A stretch of 64,000 nucleotides of DNA from NCBI RefSeq assembly GCF_900143525.1, contig NZ_FREZ01000001.1, positions 816,445-880,444 on the forward strand. The letters run 5' to 3'. Numbering within the stretch: the first letter of the stretch is position 1; each line of letters opens with the position of its first letter. The notes under the pieces were generated by a model. That model was given only the letters and a program-made list of their open reading frames with translations. It did no database searches and had not been told where the DNA came from. This document shows positions 53,808 through 62,917 of the stretch, piece after piece. The position numbers and the translations under genes are program-made. This DNA comes from Ruegeria sp. Alg231-54 (GTDB lineage: Bacteria; Pseudomonadota; Alphaproteobacteria; Rhodobacterales; Rhodobacteraceae).

Positions 53808-55163
53808 ATGGAACAGGTGCAAGTCGGAGCGGGCCAGCCGGTCACGGTGAAGGCCCGCCCGGAAGAGTGTTTTGCTCTGATCGGAGCTGGGCCCATGGGT
53901 CTGGCAATGGCCAAGACACTTGTCGAGCAGGGAGTGCCATTTCAGGGATATGAACTGGCTGATGATGTGGGTGGTCTGTGGAACATCGATGCCCCTCGGT
54001 CTACGATGTACGAGACCGCCCACCTCATATCGTCAAAGAAGATGACCGAATTCACCGACTTCCCTATGCAGGAAGAAACGGCGGAGTATCCATCACATCG
54101 CGAGCTCAAGACGTATTTCCACGACTTCGCAAACGCATTTGACCTTTACCAGCACTATCACTTTGGTGCCGAGGTCCTGAGTACCACACCGCTGGACGCA
54201 GGCGGATGGGAGGTGAAATGGCGTGACAAGGCAGGCACTGAGCACTGCCAGATCTTTGCGGGTATCCTGATCGCCAACGGCACATTGTCCGAACCCAACC
54301 TACCCAAGTTTGAGGGAGAGTTTTCAGGCGAGCTGATCCACGCTTCGGACTACCGTTATCCTACGCAATTCACAGGCAAGCGGGTTCTGGTCATCGGGGC
54401 CGGAAACTCGGGCTGCGATATCGCGGTTGACGCCATTCACCACGGGCAGTCCAGCGATATCTCGATGCGCCGGGGGTATTACTTTGTGCCTAAATACGTC
54501 TTCGGTGTTCCGGCCGACACAATGGGCGGGAAGATCAAACTGCCCATGTGGCTGAAACGTAAAGTAGACGGGGCAATTCTGAAATGGTTCGTGGGTGATC
54601 CGCAGAAGTATGGCTTTCCCAAACCGGATTATGCCCTGTACGAGTCCCATCCCGTCGTCAATTCGCTAATCCTGTTCCACGCCGGGCATGGCGATTTGAA
54701 GGTGCGCCCTGACATTGAGCGTTTCGACGGCAAGACCGTCCATTTCCGTGATGGCACCAGTGCTGAATACGACATGGTTCTGGCCGCGACCGGATATAAA
54801 CTGTACTACCCGTTCATCGATAAGTCACACTTGAACTGGCAGGGCGACGCCCCGCACTTGTACCTGAACTGCATGCACCCGACCCGCGATGACCTGTTCG
54901 TCCTGGGTATGATCGAGGCGTCGGGCCTTGGGTGGCAAGGACGGCACGAACAGGCCGAGATGGTGGCGCGCTATATCGCGGGACTAAGATCCGGGAACTC
55001 TGCCGCAAAGGCCATTCACGCGGCCAAATCCCAAAAGTTCGAACGTGCGACCGGCGGCATGAACTATATCGACCTGCCCCGGATGGCCTATTATGTCGAC
55101 AAAGCGACCTACCGCGGTGAAGTGACCCGACAGATCGCGGCGTTGAAAGCGGCCCAGTCATGA
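53808..55163 (+). CDS. Flavin-containing monooxygenase
   Basis: The 451-residue enzyme has an FAD-binding GAGPMGLAM (about 27-35), an FMO-identifying motif FSGELIHASDYRYP (about 172-185) and an NADPH-binding GAGNSGCD (about 203-210). Known members oxidise N or S atoms of small molecules or insert O next to carbonyls; the substrate here is unknown. The ATG at 53808 has AGGAGG about 9 bases upstream; a GTG at 53787 is less likely. Its last 4 bases overlap the symporter gene. Confidence 0.93.
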   Translation: MEQVQVGAGQPVTVKARPEECFALIGAGPMGLAMAKTLVEQGVPFQGYELADDVGGLWNIDAPRSTMYETAHLISSKKMTEFTDFPMQEETAEYPSHRELKTYFHDFANAFDLYQHYHFGAEVLSTTPLDAGGWEVKWRDKAGTEHCQIFAGILIANGTLSEPNLPKFEGEFSGELIHASDYRYPTQFTGKRVLVIGAGNSGCDIAVDAIHHGQSSDISMRRGYYFVPKYVFGVPADTMGGKIKLPMWLKRKVDGAILKWFVGDPQKYGFPKPDYALYESHPVVNSLILFHAGHGDLKVRPDIERFDGKTVHFRDGTSAEYDMVLAATGYKLYYPFIDKSHLNWQGDAPHLYLNCMHPTRDDLFVLGMIEASGLGWQGRHEQAEMVARYIAGLRSGNSAAKAIHAAKSQKFERATGGMNYIDLPRMAYYVDKATYRGEVTRQIAALKAAQS

Positions 55164-56074
55164 ACGGGATCGACGATGTCGCGCTGAACTTCGATGCAGG
55201 CAACCTAAAGCTGCTGAACGTCATCCTTGCCGTCGTGATGTTTTCAATCGCGCTGGATCTTAGGATGGATGACTTTCGCCGGATCCTGCGCGGACCGAAA
55301 CCGTTGCTTGTTGGGCTGGCATCCCAGTTTTTGGTTCTACCCGCACTCACCTTTCTGATGCTGCTGGTGGTCAATCCACTACCGTCGGTCGCGATGGGGC
55401 TGATCCTTGTAGCGGCCTGCCCGGGAGGGAACATCTCGAATTTCATGACGCACCGTGCTGGCGGAAACGTGGCGCTTTCGGTGTCGATGACAGCTTTCGC
55501 AACCGTCGGCGCGATCATCATCACGCCCGCTAATGTTGCGTTGTGGGGGAATCTTTACGCCCCAACACGAGAAATCCTGCAAAGGACAGAAATCGACCCG
55601 GTCGCAGTGGCCATTACAGTCGGCTTCATGCTGATCCTGCCCCTTATCCTTGGCATGCTGGTCAATGCGCGTTTCACAGCCGTCGCCGATAAAATCCGCC
55701 GCCCGATGCAGTGGCTCTCGATGGCGATCTTCATCACTTTCATCCTGGTGGCGCTCGCCGCGAACTGGGGAATTTTCCAACATTTTGCGACCGCGATCAT
55801 CGGAATCGTCATCCTGCATAACGCGCTGGCTTTTATGGGCGGGTATCTGACCGCGACGGCCGCCAACCTGTCGGAGCGCGACCGTAGATCTGTCACAATC
55901 GAAACGGGAATTCAAAACTCGGGCCTTGGCCTCATCCTGATATTCGCCTTTTTTGGCGGGCTTGGCGGAATGGCGGTTGCCGCGGCGCTTTGGGGCATCT
56001 GGCACGCGATCTCGGGACTGGCGTTGGCCACCTTTTTCGCAAGACGAGAGGTGCCCGAATGCGCCACATCCTGA
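55160..56074 (+). CDS. Bile acid:sodium symporter (BASS) family transporter
   Basis: The 304-residue protein has about nine to ten hydrophobic segments. BASS features include VAACPGGNISNFMTHRAGGNVALSVSMTA, the crossover motif with Na+-site Asn and Ser, and ETGIQNSGLGLILIFAFF, the matching second motif. Known members import sterol acids, pyruvate or other organic anions with Na+. It overlaps the FMO gene by ATGA and the epimerase gene by 16 bp, so it is fully embedded in the operon. Confidence 0.92.
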   Translation: MNGIDDVALNFDAGNLKLLNVILAVVMFSIALDLRMDDFRRILRGPKPLLVGLASQFLVLPALTFLMLLVVNPLPSVAMGLILVAACPGGNISNFMTHRAGGNVALSVSMTAFATVGAIIITPANVALWGNLYAPTREILQRTEIDPVAVAITVGFMLILPLILGMLVNARFTAVADKIRRPMQWLSMAIFITFILVALAANWGIFQHFATAIIGIVILHNALAFMGGYLTATAANLSERDRRSVTIETGIQNSGLGLILIFAFFGGLGGMAVAAALWGIWHAISGLALATFFARREVPECATS

Positions 56075-56997
56075 TCACCGGAGCTGCGGGCGCGGTGGGC
56101 ACTGCCCTGCTGCAACGACTGGGCAACCGCGACGACGTCACAATCACTGCAACAGATATTCAAGAACCCGCCGACCTGCCGAAAAATGCAAGGTTCGTCA
56201 CGATGGACGTCACGGGCAACGCGCCTCTCAACGTCATTCTGGCTGAAGAACCGGACACCATCGTGCATCTGGCTTCCATCGTGACCCCCGGCCCATCATC
56301 GACCAGAGAGCATGAATATCAGGTCGATGTCGAAGGAACCCGTAATGTCCTGAATGCCGCGATCGCCGCAGGGGTCAAGCGTCTGGTCGTTACTTCATCA
56401 GGTGCAGCCTACGGATATCATGCCGATAACCCGGTTCCTCTTTGTGAAACGGATTCGATACGAGGCAATCAGGAATTCGCCTATTCGTGGCACAAGCGGC
56501 TGGTCGAAGAAATGCTGGCCGATGCCAGACAGGTCGAGCCCGACCTCGAACAGGTTGTTCTGCGCGTGGGCACTGTGCTGGGGCCAAAGGTTGAAAATCA
56601 GATAACGGCCCTGTTTCACAAACCCCGTCTGCTGGGGCTGAAAGGATCAGACAGCCCGTTTGTGTTCATCTGGGATGAAGATCTGGCCGATATCCTGGTT
56701 CGTGCGGCGACTGACGGGCCTGCCGGTGTTTTCAACGTTGCCGGCGACGGCGCGCTGACCATCTCTCAGATCGCATCACAGATGAGCAAACCGTTGCGTC
56801 GGCTATCTCCGGCGGTGGTCAGGGCCGCTCTGACCATTGCCCGCCCGCTGCGTCTGTCGCGTTATGGCCCAGAGCAAGTGCGTTTTCTTCTGTATCGCCC
56901 TGTATTGAACAATGCCGCGCTGAAAGGCGAATTCGGCTATCACCCCAAATTCACGAGTGCCGAGGCGTTCGATCGCTGGTGGGAGGCTACCCAATGA
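56059..56997 (+). CDS. NAD-dependent epimerase/dehydratase family protein
   Basis: The 312-residue protein has an N-terminal Rossmann motif ITGAAGAVGTALLQ (about 6-19), DVTG for adenine binding, VHLASIV and the catalytic S-x-Y-x3-K region (SSGAAYGYH, then YSWHK at about 145). The extended-SDR family covers sugar epimerases and steroid or terpenoid dehydrogenases alike. The ATG at 56059 is used, overlapping the symporter; the longer frame to 55990 is rejected. Overlaps the next SDR gene by ATGA. Confidence 0.9.
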   Translation: MRHILITGAAGAVGTALLQRLGNRDDVTITATDIQEPADLPKNARFVTMDVTGNAPLNVILAEEPDTIVHLASIVTPGPSSTREHEYQVDVEGTRNVLNAAIAAGVKRLVVTSSGAAYGYHADNPVPLCETDSIRGNQEFAYSWHKRLVEEMLADARQVEPDLEQVVLRVGTVLGPKVENQITALFHKPRLLGLKGSDSPFVFIWDEDLADILVRAATDGPAGVFNVAGDGALTISQIASQMSKPLRRLSPAVVRAALTIARPLRLSRYGPEQVRFLLYRPVLNNAALKGEFGYHPKFTSAEAFDRWWEATQ

Positions 56998-57773
56998 AAC
57001 CAACCGCTGTCATTACAGGAGGAGCCGGAGGGCTGGGCCGTGCATTGTCCGCCGTGCTAAGGGCCGACGGTTGGCATACTGCATTAATTGATTTACCGGG
57101 GCAAGAACTTGACGCGCTGGCCAATCAAGATGACGTCAGCACCTATGCCTGTGATCTGACCGACGCTGATCAATGCAAAGACACCTGCACCCGGATCATT
57201 GCGGCAAGAGACTCCATAGATCTGGTGATCTACAATGCGGGCGTCTCGCAGATTTCCGCGTTTTCGGACAGCGATATGCGCTCGCACCGAAACTTGTTCG
57301 AAATCAACTATTTCGCTGCAGTTTGTTGCGCTCAGGATTTTCTGGACTCGGTCAGGAAAGCCAAGGGTACACACCTTGCGATCTCTTCCGTTGCAGGTTT
57401 TGCACCCCTCATTCATCGAACCGCCTATGCAGCCAGCAAACACGCGATGGAGGGGTTCTTTAAGTCCCTTCGCGCCGAGGAATCCGCCCACGGGGTTCGC
57501 GTTTCCATCGCCGCGCCATCCTTTGTGGCGACCAATATCGGGCGACCGGAGGCCGCAGACGCTGGGTTCGTTCGTCCCGGCTCAGCCTCGGATGGTATCG
57601 ACTACATGGAGCCGGAAGCGGCGGCGCAAGTAATCTTGCAAGGTTACCGGCGACGTAAAGACTACATCCCAGTCGGGCGGATCGCACAGATCGCCAATCT
57701 GCTAAACCGTCTGGCACCAAAGCTCTATTTCCGTCAGATGATGCGGACGGTAGGTAAGCGACGAACGCCCTGA
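56994..57773 (+). CDS. SDR-family oxidoreductase
   Basis: The 259-residue enzyme has TGGAGGLGRAL at about 9-19, VIYNAGVS, a Ser at SSVAGF and the Tyr-Lys pair in YAASKHAMEGF (about 149-159), so the active site is intact. It probably reduces or oxidises a hydroxyl or carbonyl group. Last gene of the FMO operon; it converges with the histidine kinase gene 4 bp downstream. Confidence 0.92.
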   Translation: MKPTAVITGGAGGLGRALSAVLRADGWHTALIDLPGQELDALANQDDVSTYACDLTDADQCKDTCTRIIAARDSIDLVIYNAGVSQISAFSDSDMRSHRNLFEINYFAAVCCAQDFLDSVRKAKGTHLAISSVAGFAPLIHRTAYAASKHAMEGFFKSLRAEESAHGVRVSIAAPSFVATNIGRPEAADAGFVRPGSASDGIDYMEPEAAAQVILQGYRRRKDYIPVGRIAQIANLLNRLAPKLYFRQMMRTVGKRRTP

Positions 57774-57777
57774 CCTG

Positions 57778-59982
57778 TCAACTGACCGAAGCCTCTAACA
57801 CGGATTTTAGCTTTTGTGCATCAATCGGCTTGTGCAGCAAAAGGTAGCCTGCCGTCTTGCAAGAGGCTGCCAATTCGGTCGAACGATCAGCGGAAATAAT
57901 GCAACCGGGCAGTTGCCCGAATTCGCGTGTCAATTCGGCAATGGTTTCGGTACCGGTCTTTCCGCCGTCCAGTTGAAAATCGGCGACAATGACATCCGGT
58001 AAAATCCCGATCTCGTGCAGCAGGTTTGCCGCCTCATCTTTGCTGGCCGCTTCCAATACCTGAACGCCCCAGTTTTCCATCGTCATGCACAGCGCCCCGC
58101 GCAGGTTGTCATCGTTTTCAATCAGCAAGGCAACCGTCCTGTGCAGCACGTCCGAGCGCGACTGTATCGACGGCTCACCACTATTCAGCGCATCGCGTGC
58201 CTGGCCTGCTGATGGAACCGTGATTGAAAAAACGGTTCCGCGCCCCAGTTCGGACTGCAAATGTATCGGGTGTTTCAGCAAACCACAGGCGCGCTCCACA
58301 ATGGCAAGGCCCAAACCCATCCCTTCGGCCGCACTGGCGTCTGAATGAATACGTTTAAACTCTTGAAAAACAACGTCTCTCTGGTCTGGCGCGATCCCAA
58401 TCCCTGTATCCCAAACCTGGATCGAAACGGTCTTCCCCAGTCGCCTTACACCGACCAGAACCCTGCCCATTTCCGTGTAACGGATCGCATTTGACAGCAG
58501 GTTTTGCAGAATGCGCCGCATGTAACTGGCATCACTTCTGATAACTGTATCAGTGCCGACAAATCGCAACCCAAGCCCCTTGGCTTGCGCCATAGGCCTA
58601 AAGGCGTCCTCCATCTGGGAAAAAAGCTCACCGACCGGCACTGAGGATAAGTGAACCGATGCCCGCCCGGAATCCAGTTTCGAAATATCCAGCAGCGCCT
58701 CAAGAATGTGTTCGACACTGTTTAGGGCGCTCTCTGCTTTCACCGCGACTGCGCGCGCATCGGCCTTGTCCAATCCACTGCCCAATGTCGAGACGTAGAG
58801 TTTTGCAGCCGACAGAGGTTGCAGCAGATCATGGCTGGCCGCCGCGACAAAGCGCGATTTTGATGCGTTCGCACGCTCTGCTTCGTTCAGCGCGTCAGCA
58901 AGCTCCATTGTTCGCGATGCAACGCGCTGTTCCAACAGTTCCTTGGCCTCGACCAGGGCTTGTGCGGATTTTCTTTCAGCCGTCACATCGGTGAAGGAAA
59001 TCACGAAACCCCGATCCGGCATTTCCTGCGCGAAGACTGACAATATCTTGGCACGACCGCTGTGCATCTGGAATTGCAACGGCGGGCGCTCGGTCGAGCG
59101 ATTGACCCAGGCCAGCAGGTCAGCGTCGCTCACGCCGCCCTCAAAACTGATGGTCGCGCTCAACCGGTGAAACAACGTCTGGAACGGTGCTCCCATCTGA
59201 AATTGCGCGTTGGGAATGGCCAGAAGTTCGCTGGCGCGGTTGTTCCACCCGACCAGACGCAGCTTGCTGTCAAAGATACAAACCCCCTGATCGATATGTT
59301 CCAGTGTCGCGCGGATCAGCCGGGCCTGGTCATCTAGGATACGGTCCCTTTCCTGCCGCTCGACCCGCATAATGTCTGTCACATCCGTTTGTAAGATGAC
59401 GGTGCCGCCATCCGGTGTCCGATGTTCCGACACCTGCATCCAGCGGTTGCCGCTAAGGCGGATGTTAAAGACAACGTGATCTTCAGCATGGCGCGCCATG
59501 CGCCGTTGCACCCAGTCTTTTGGGGAAACTACTCCAGGTAGGGACAGGAACCTGGACTGGCTGACCAACCCGACATAATCGGTGAACCGCAGCCCCGGTG
59601 TCAGCTTGGTTTGGATGTCAGGCATATGCAGGCCAAAGCGGCTATTGCACAGGACCATTTCTTCATCCCGGTTGAACAGCGCAAACCCTTCCTGCACCGC
59701 CTCGATCGCATTGGCGAGGTTTGCGCGGGCGGCTTCGGTTTCCTGATTGGCCTGCGCCAGGCGCGCGTTCGAGTCGTTGAGCAAGTCCAACGCCCGTTCA
59801 AGGTCATCCGTACGCGCCCGCACTTCTTGTTCAAGCATGGCAGCCCGTTGAAACTGAGCGTAAGCCGCGCCCGAGGCGTCAGTGGATTCCTCGACCCGCC
59901 GCATCAGGGCCGCGACGATTATCAGCAGTTTTTCATTCTGCCGATCAAGCGGATCATTGGGGTCGGTCAGAGATTCAATCAT
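57778..59982 (-). CDS. PAS-domain hybrid histidine kinase (NahK-like)
   Basis: The 734-residue protein has an N-terminal coiled coil (about 50-90) and two PAS domains (about 90-205 and 222-340). A HisKA domain follows with His384 (FVAAASHDLLQPL), then an HATPase domain with NLLSNAIRYT and GMGLGLAI. A C-terminal receiver domain has Asp668 (VADFQLDGGKTG). No membrane helix is visible, so it is likely cytoplasmic. It lies 3 bp after the FIST gene. This layout matches the NahK/ErcS' kinases partnered by NosP-type FIST proteins. Confidence 0.93.
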   Translation of the reverse strand: MIESLTDPNDPLDRQNEKLLIIVAALMRRVEESTDASGAAYAQFQRAAMLEQEVRARTDDLERALDLLNDSNARLAQANQETEAARANLANAIEAVQEGFALFNRDEEMVLCNSRFGLHMPDIQTKLTPGLRFTDYVGLVSQSRFLSLPGVVSPKDWVQRRMARHAEDHVVFNIRLSGNRWMQVSEHRTPDGGTVILQTDVTDIMRVERQERDRILDDQARLIRATLEHIDQGVCIFDSKLRLVGWNNRASELLAIPNAQFQMGAPFQTLFHRLSATISFEGGVSDADLLAWVNRSTERPPLQFQMHSGRAKILSVFAQEMPDRGFVISFTDVTAERKSAQALVEAKELLEQRVASRTMELADALNEAERANASKSRFVAAASHDLLQPLSAAKLYVSTLGSGLDKADARAVAVKAESALNSVEHILEALLDISKLDSGRASVHLSSVPVGELFSQMEDAFRPMAQAKGLGLRFVGTDTVIRSDASYMRRILQNLLSNAIRYTEMGRVLVGVRRLGKTVSIQVWDTGIGIAPDQRDVVFQEFKRIHSDASAAEGMGLGLAIVERACGLLKHPIHLQSELGRGTVFSITVPSAGQARDALNSGEPSIQSRSDVLHRTVALLIENDDNLRGALCMTMENWGVQVLEAASKDEAANLLHEIGILPDVIVADFQLDGGKTGTETIAELTREFGQLPGCIISADRSTELAASCKTAGYLLLHKPIDAQKLKSVLEASVS

Positions 59983-59985
59983 CGC

Positions 59986-61155
59986 CTACCCGTCTTCCGG
60001 AGGGTAAATCGCGACGCCGGTCAGCGTCTGGTTCACATGGATCGAATTGAATTGCTCGCCATAGGTCGAAAACCCGACGACATGGTTCTCCGCAAGCAAT
60101 CGCGAAATCTCGCCCGTCTTTTGCTTTTCCTGCGCTTCCAGCCGGCGCAGGATGCAATCACAGCCCAGGATCGTGTCCGGACGGGTAGTCTGTGTCAGCG
60201 CAGCGATTTCTTCCTCGAGATGCGAAACCATGTCCCGAGGTTCAGCCAGCGTCAGCACCAGCCCCTCATCAATCGCGGAAAAGAACACAAGGTCACCATT
60301 GCCCGCGACGCGCTGAATGGCCCGCACATGATGCTGGCCGCCGATCTGCACAACCAGCGGGTGGGCCGCGAAGGTAAAGGTCGTCAGCTGTTCAGGGTCT
60401 TTTCCAAGTAGACGGGCATATTCGCGCGCGGCTGGCTCGGCGTTGATTTCCTGCACGATGCGGTTTGCCGGATCGGCCTTGGTGACGACCATACGCCGCG
60501 CCGTTGGCAACAGGTGATCCGTCTTGAACACTTTGATCGGGCAGCGCGTGCGAACCTGCGTCAGGATAGCCGCGTTCTGCATGGCCTGACCGTCCATCAA
60601 CACATAGGTCGCGCCGAAACGGGTTCCGTCCCCTGCGGACCCGCCGAACAAGGGCACCGGCCCCAGTCCAACGGCGAGTTCCGACGTCAGCGCATCCTCT
60701 TTCGTCGACAACCCGTCGATCATCAAAAAGGAAAACTCGTGTTTCCAATCCGGTGCGGACGCCGCCATTTCGTTACGGTTGCGGATCATCTGGTCGATGA
60801 TGTCCTGCGCCGAGAAATTCCCAAGGTCGGGCACCAGCAGAGTGCGCACCTCGAAATGCGAAGACGGTAATCCGATGGCAACAATCTGATCTTCGCCATA
60901 GCCGCAATCTGCAAGCTCGCCCGCTGTGGTGCATCCGATTACAGGCGTTGGCGCAAAGGCATCGACTGCCTCGGAAATAACCGCCGCCGCATCCGCGCCG
61001 GAGCTCACGAACAGAATAACCAAGGACAAAAGATCATCGCCTAACGATCCGGCGAGTTTTTCAATCGCCTGATCCGTGTCGCGATGTACAAAGCCCGTTT
61101 TGACGATACCTGGCGCACGGGCAGCAGCTGTCGCCCACCCGACTGCTTGGTTCAT
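59986..61155 (-). CDS. FIST-domain sensor protein (NosP-like)
   Basis: The 389-residue protein has FIST_N (about 30-215: SLVILFVSSGADAAAV, VIGCTTAGELADCGYG, LVGLGPVPLFGGSAGDGT-type region) and FIST_C (about 230-370, including DLVFFSAIDEGLVLTLAEPRDM and ILGCDCILRRLE). FIST proteins are ligand sensors; NosP members bind heme and NO. AGGGAGGAGG precedes the ATG at 61155. It lies between the response regulator and the hybrid kinase, as in NosP/NahK loci. Heme binding cannot be read from the sequence. Confidence 0.9.
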   Translation of the reverse strand: MNQAVGWATAAARAPGIVKTGFVHRDTDQAIEKLAGSLGDDLLSLVILFVSSGADAAAVISEAVDAFAPTPVIGCTTAGELADCGYGEDQIVAIGLPSSHFEVRTLLVPDLGNFSAQDIIDQMIRNRNEMAASAPDWKHEFSFLMIDGLSTKEDALTSELAVGLGPVPLFGGSAGDGTRFGATYVLMDGQAMQNAAILTQVRTRCPIKVFKTDHLLPTARRMVVTKADPANRIVQEINAEPAAREYARLLGKDPEQLTTFTFAAHPLVVQIGGQHHVRAIQRVAGNGDLVFFSAIDEGLVLTLAEPRDMVSHLEEEIAALTQTTRPDTILGCDCILRRLEAQEKQKTGEISRLLAENHVVGFSTYGEQFNSIHVNQTLTGVAIYPPEDG

Positions 61156-61206
61156 CCTGCCCTCCTCCCTGAAGCGCAACGTTTTCATATGATATGGCGC
61201 GAGGGC

Positions 61207-61884
61207 TTATTCTTGCAAGACGCTGGCAAGAGAAGCCTTCTTGGCAAGCAGCACGGCCTGCGTACGACTTTGCACGCCGAGTTTACGCATGATTGCAGTT
61301 ACATGCGCCTTGACTGTGGTCTCGGCAATGGACAGATCAAACGCAATCTGCTTGTTCAATTTGCCTTCACAGATAAGCTGCAGAATGCGCGATTGCTGAT
61401 TGGTCAAAGTGGCAAGCCGATTGGCGGCGTCGCTGTGTTCGGTATCCGCATCGTCGTCAATCAGTGCAAAACCGTCTGGCACGAAGACGTCCCCGGAATG
61501 AACTGTCTCGAAAGCTGTACGAAATACGTCTCGCTGGCTGTGCTTGGGGACATAGCCTGAGGCACCCGCACGGATCACCTGACTGATCACGCGGTTCTCT
61601 GAAATCGACGAAACTACGATGACCGGTGCATCGGTGGCCGCTTTGACGCGCACCAAACCTTCAAGCCCGTCCACATCCGGCAGGTTGAGGTCCAGTATGA
61701 CCGCATCTGGTCGCAACCCACCGGCAATCAGAGCAATCGCGTTTTCCAATCGATCTGCGGTGTGGATTTCACCGATACGAGTGACACTTTGCAGCGTCAT
61801 CGACAAAGCATCACAAAACAATGGATGGTCATCGACGATCAGGACCTTGTCAAAATCAATTTGTCCGGCTTTTTTTGCAAACAT
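61207..61884 (-). CDS. NarL/LuxR-type response regulator
   Basis: The 225-residue protein has a receiver domain (about 12-130; acidic DD at 18-19, phosphoacceptor D65 in ILDLNLPD, Lys in VPKHS). A LuxR helix-turn-helix follows (about 162-218: LTNQQSRILQLICEGKLNKQIA, then ETTVKAHVTAIMRKLGV). AAGG lies 8 bases before the ATG. First gene of the FIST/kinase operon and its likely output. It resembles ErbR/AgmR-type regulators found beside NahK-like kinases. Confidence 0.92.
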   Translation of the reverse strand: MFAKKAGQIDFDKVLIVDDHPLFCDALSMTLQSVTRIGEIHTADRLENAIALIAGGLRPDAVILDLNLPDVDGLEGLVRVKAATDAPVIVVSSISENRVISQVIRAGASGYVPKHSQRDVFRTAFETVHSGDVFVPDGFALIDDDADTEHSDAANRLATLTNQQSRILQLICEGKLNKQIAFDLSIAETTVKAHVTAIMRKLGVQSRTQAVLLAKKASLASVLQE

Positions 61885-61980
61885 AAAACTTGGCCTTCGT
61901 AATCTGGTTGTCCCAACCCTAGCAACCGTCGGGTGCCGCGCCTACTGGCGAAACGTCGTATAACCGGAACCAAAGTTTGG

Positions 61981-62451
61981 CTATGCCTCGGGGCTTTGGG
62001 GAAAAATCGATTGACGTAAGATCGCTGTCACTTTGGCCCCGATCTGGGGGGCTTCACTTTCTCTTGGGCCAGCGATGTTCAATATCGTATTAGGTCTCGC
62101 CATGACCCATTGCTTTACTTGGCGCTCGCACGCTTCAAGCCCCCGCCCTAGATCAACAATCTGGTAAGGTTTTCCGATCTCTTGCGCAAAATCGATGGTC
62201 AACTGCGTTCCCGGACTGGTCGATCCATCCACAAACACCAGCAAAGCGTCACAGGCCAAAACGTTCAGCTTTGTGCGTTCGGCGACATCCGTGGACTGTG
62301 TTTCATTCAAACCAGAGAAGCGATCCGGAATGCGGCCCGCCTCATTCAAGCGGCCTTTCGGAACCCAGCCGCCATAGGGAATGTCGTTTTCCAAAGCGAA
62401 CTGGAAAGCCGCCATATCAACGCCTGTTTGTCCGCCGGTTATGATTTTCAC
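61981..62451 (-). CDS. Putative molybdenum-carrier/YpsA-like Rossmann protein
   Basis: The 156-residue protein starts with IITGGQTGVDMAAFQFALEN and has YGGWVPKGRLNEAGRIPD, then LLVFVDGSTSPGTQLTIDFA. These match the pMoCo-carrier family (PF12694), related to lysine decarboxylase-like nucleotide-binding folds. True function is unknown. Same strand as the signalling operon but with its own upstream space. Confidence 0.8.
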   Translation of the reverse strand: MKIITGGQTGVDMAAFQFALENDIPYGGWVPKGRLNEAGRIPDRFSGLNETQSTDVAERTKLNVLACDALLVFVDGSTSPGTQLTIDFAQEIGKPYQIVDLGRGLEACERQVKQWVMARPNTILNIAGPRESEAPQIGAKVTAILRQSIFPQSPEA

Positions 62452-62482
62452 AAGACGCTCCCTACTCTAAATCAGCGCCTTG

Positions 62483-62917
62483 CTAGCCCAACAGACCGAT
62501 TTCATGCCCGTCAATGATAATCGCCAGATCCCAGTATTTTCTGATTTCTTCCTCGGCGGCCTGGGCTGCAGCGGCCTCTTCGGGAACGCGTTCGACCCGA
62601 AACCCGAACCGTTCAAGCCCGCAATAGTCCACGCGGCTGAGAATGACAGGAAAAACCTCTCGCTCCATCGCGGCGGCGGCCAATAGCCTTGCGATAAGAT
62701 ATGGCGTTTCTGGCGGTTCATGCACCCGCACGCCGATATGCACCGGGCCGCCGGGCTCCCGGTCCCACAGCATGAGCGAGGGGGCCAGCCGCATATTCGG
62801 AAAGATAACCTTGCCAAGCGGCTTGGCGGCACGATCCTCATTGATCAGATCGTCCAGCGGCTCGGGTCGATTTGGCGACGCTCTGCTGAGGATTTCGAAC
62901 CATAGATCACTGGTCAT
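62483..62917 (-). CDS. Conserved hypothetical protein
   Basis: The 144-residue soluble protein has no signal peptide. It shows VIFPNMRLAPSLMLWDREPGG and HIGVRVHEPPETPYLIARLLAAAAMER, then a Glu/Ala-rich helix, EEAAAAQAAEEEIRKY. I recognise no domain. Its ATG overlaps the stop of the glycosyltransferase gene (ATGA), so the two form an operon. Confidence 0.65.
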   Translation of the reverse strand: MTSDLWFEILSRASPNRPEPLDDLINEDRAAKPLGKVIFPNMRLAPSLMLWDREPGGPVHIGVRVHEPPETPYLIARLLAAAAMEREVFPVILSRVDYCGLERFGFRVERVPEEAAAAQAAEEEIRKYWDLAIIIDGHEIGLLG

